A program made the position numbers and the translations under genes. 64,000 bases of DNA, from positions 1,077,154,654 through 1,077,218,653 of the forward strand of contig NC_056725.1 in NCBI RefSeq assembly GCF_019279795.1. Reading direction: 5' to 3'. Below are positions 63,897 to 64,000 of this stretch, in pieces. The DNA is from Protopterus annectens (Eukaryota; Chordata; Ceratodontiformes; Protopteridae). Numbering within the stretch: the stretch's first letter is position 1; the number at the start of each line of letters is the position of its first letter. The notes below the pieces were generated by a model. The model saw only the letters and a program-made list of their open reading frames with translations, had not been told where the DNA came from and searched no databases.

Positions 63897-64000
63897 GAGC
63901 ATTTCTCCCCGGGCCTCCACTGAAAACAGGCTCTGTGGAACCTAGTGGGACATTCCCGGTCAACAAATGTTAAATAAATAAATAAAAAAAATAAAAATAA
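63897..64000 (+). repeat. LINE 3' end with (AAAT)n tail at window edge
   Basis: CTCCCCGGGCCTCCACTGAA, AACCTAGTGGGACATTCCC and GGTCAACAAATGTTAAATAA run into an A/T tail at the last base. Related to 55632-55712. It lies head to head with the truncated LINE before it. Confidence 0.5.

Overview
The window looks like non-genic, repeat-dominated DNA from a large animal genome, most likely a vertebrate. The evidence is a tRNA-derived SINE with an RTE-type tail, a CR1/Jockey-group LINE, a Merlin transposase relic, Penelope-like fragments with a hammerhead core, hAT-type MITEs, PIF/Harbinger transposases, and long (TA)n and (CA)n microsatellites. I found no host protein-coding gene, rRNA or functional tRNA. 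The species cannot be fixed from this sequence. All similarity statements are by eye.

The main result is the layout of 1052-52164. Two very large Harbinger-type insertions lie head to head. Element A (1052-34879, minus orientation, 33.8 kb as assembled) has CCCCAGGATTCATGAAGC termini and an AAA duplication on both sides. Removing it rejoins a Penelope-like repeat to within about 6 nt of the uninterrupted copy near 52.4 kb. Element B (35355-52164, plus orientation, 16.8 kb) has related termini and TAA duplications. Both carry a decayed DDE transposase about 1.5 kb inside the facing end. They also share subterminal sequence, a subterminal hairpin, a ~117-bp minisatellite and a tRNA-like/(GT)n array in mirrored positions, so they are diverged copies of one giant element family. 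A also holds a decayed two-exon Myb/SANT-like gene, the second gene expected of Harbinger elements. The 475-bp spacer between A and B is a Penelope-like piece interrupted by a full-length SINE.

Sequence quality matters. Positions 26.88-32.64 kb are homopolymer-smoothed and look like unpolished sequence. They cut off the end of A's transposase. Positions 12.54-16.64 kb repeat 8.40-12.54 kb with the same error style, so this may be a false duplication. The true length of A may therefore be shorter, perhaps by about 4 kb, and its gene content is partly unreadable.

The outer flanks (1-1051 and 52165-64000) are more AT-rich and resemble ordinary intergenic DNA. The right flank carries a tRNA-Gly-like relic, microsatellites with short hairpins, a 525-bp MITE with ~180-bp inverted repeats inside a TA microsatellite, a Merlin transposase broken by one nonsense codon, and a 5'-truncated LINE reverse transcriptase with two in-frame stops and a YADN active site. 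Everything recognisable is a mobile element or a derivative of one. No autonomous element in the window appears intact.
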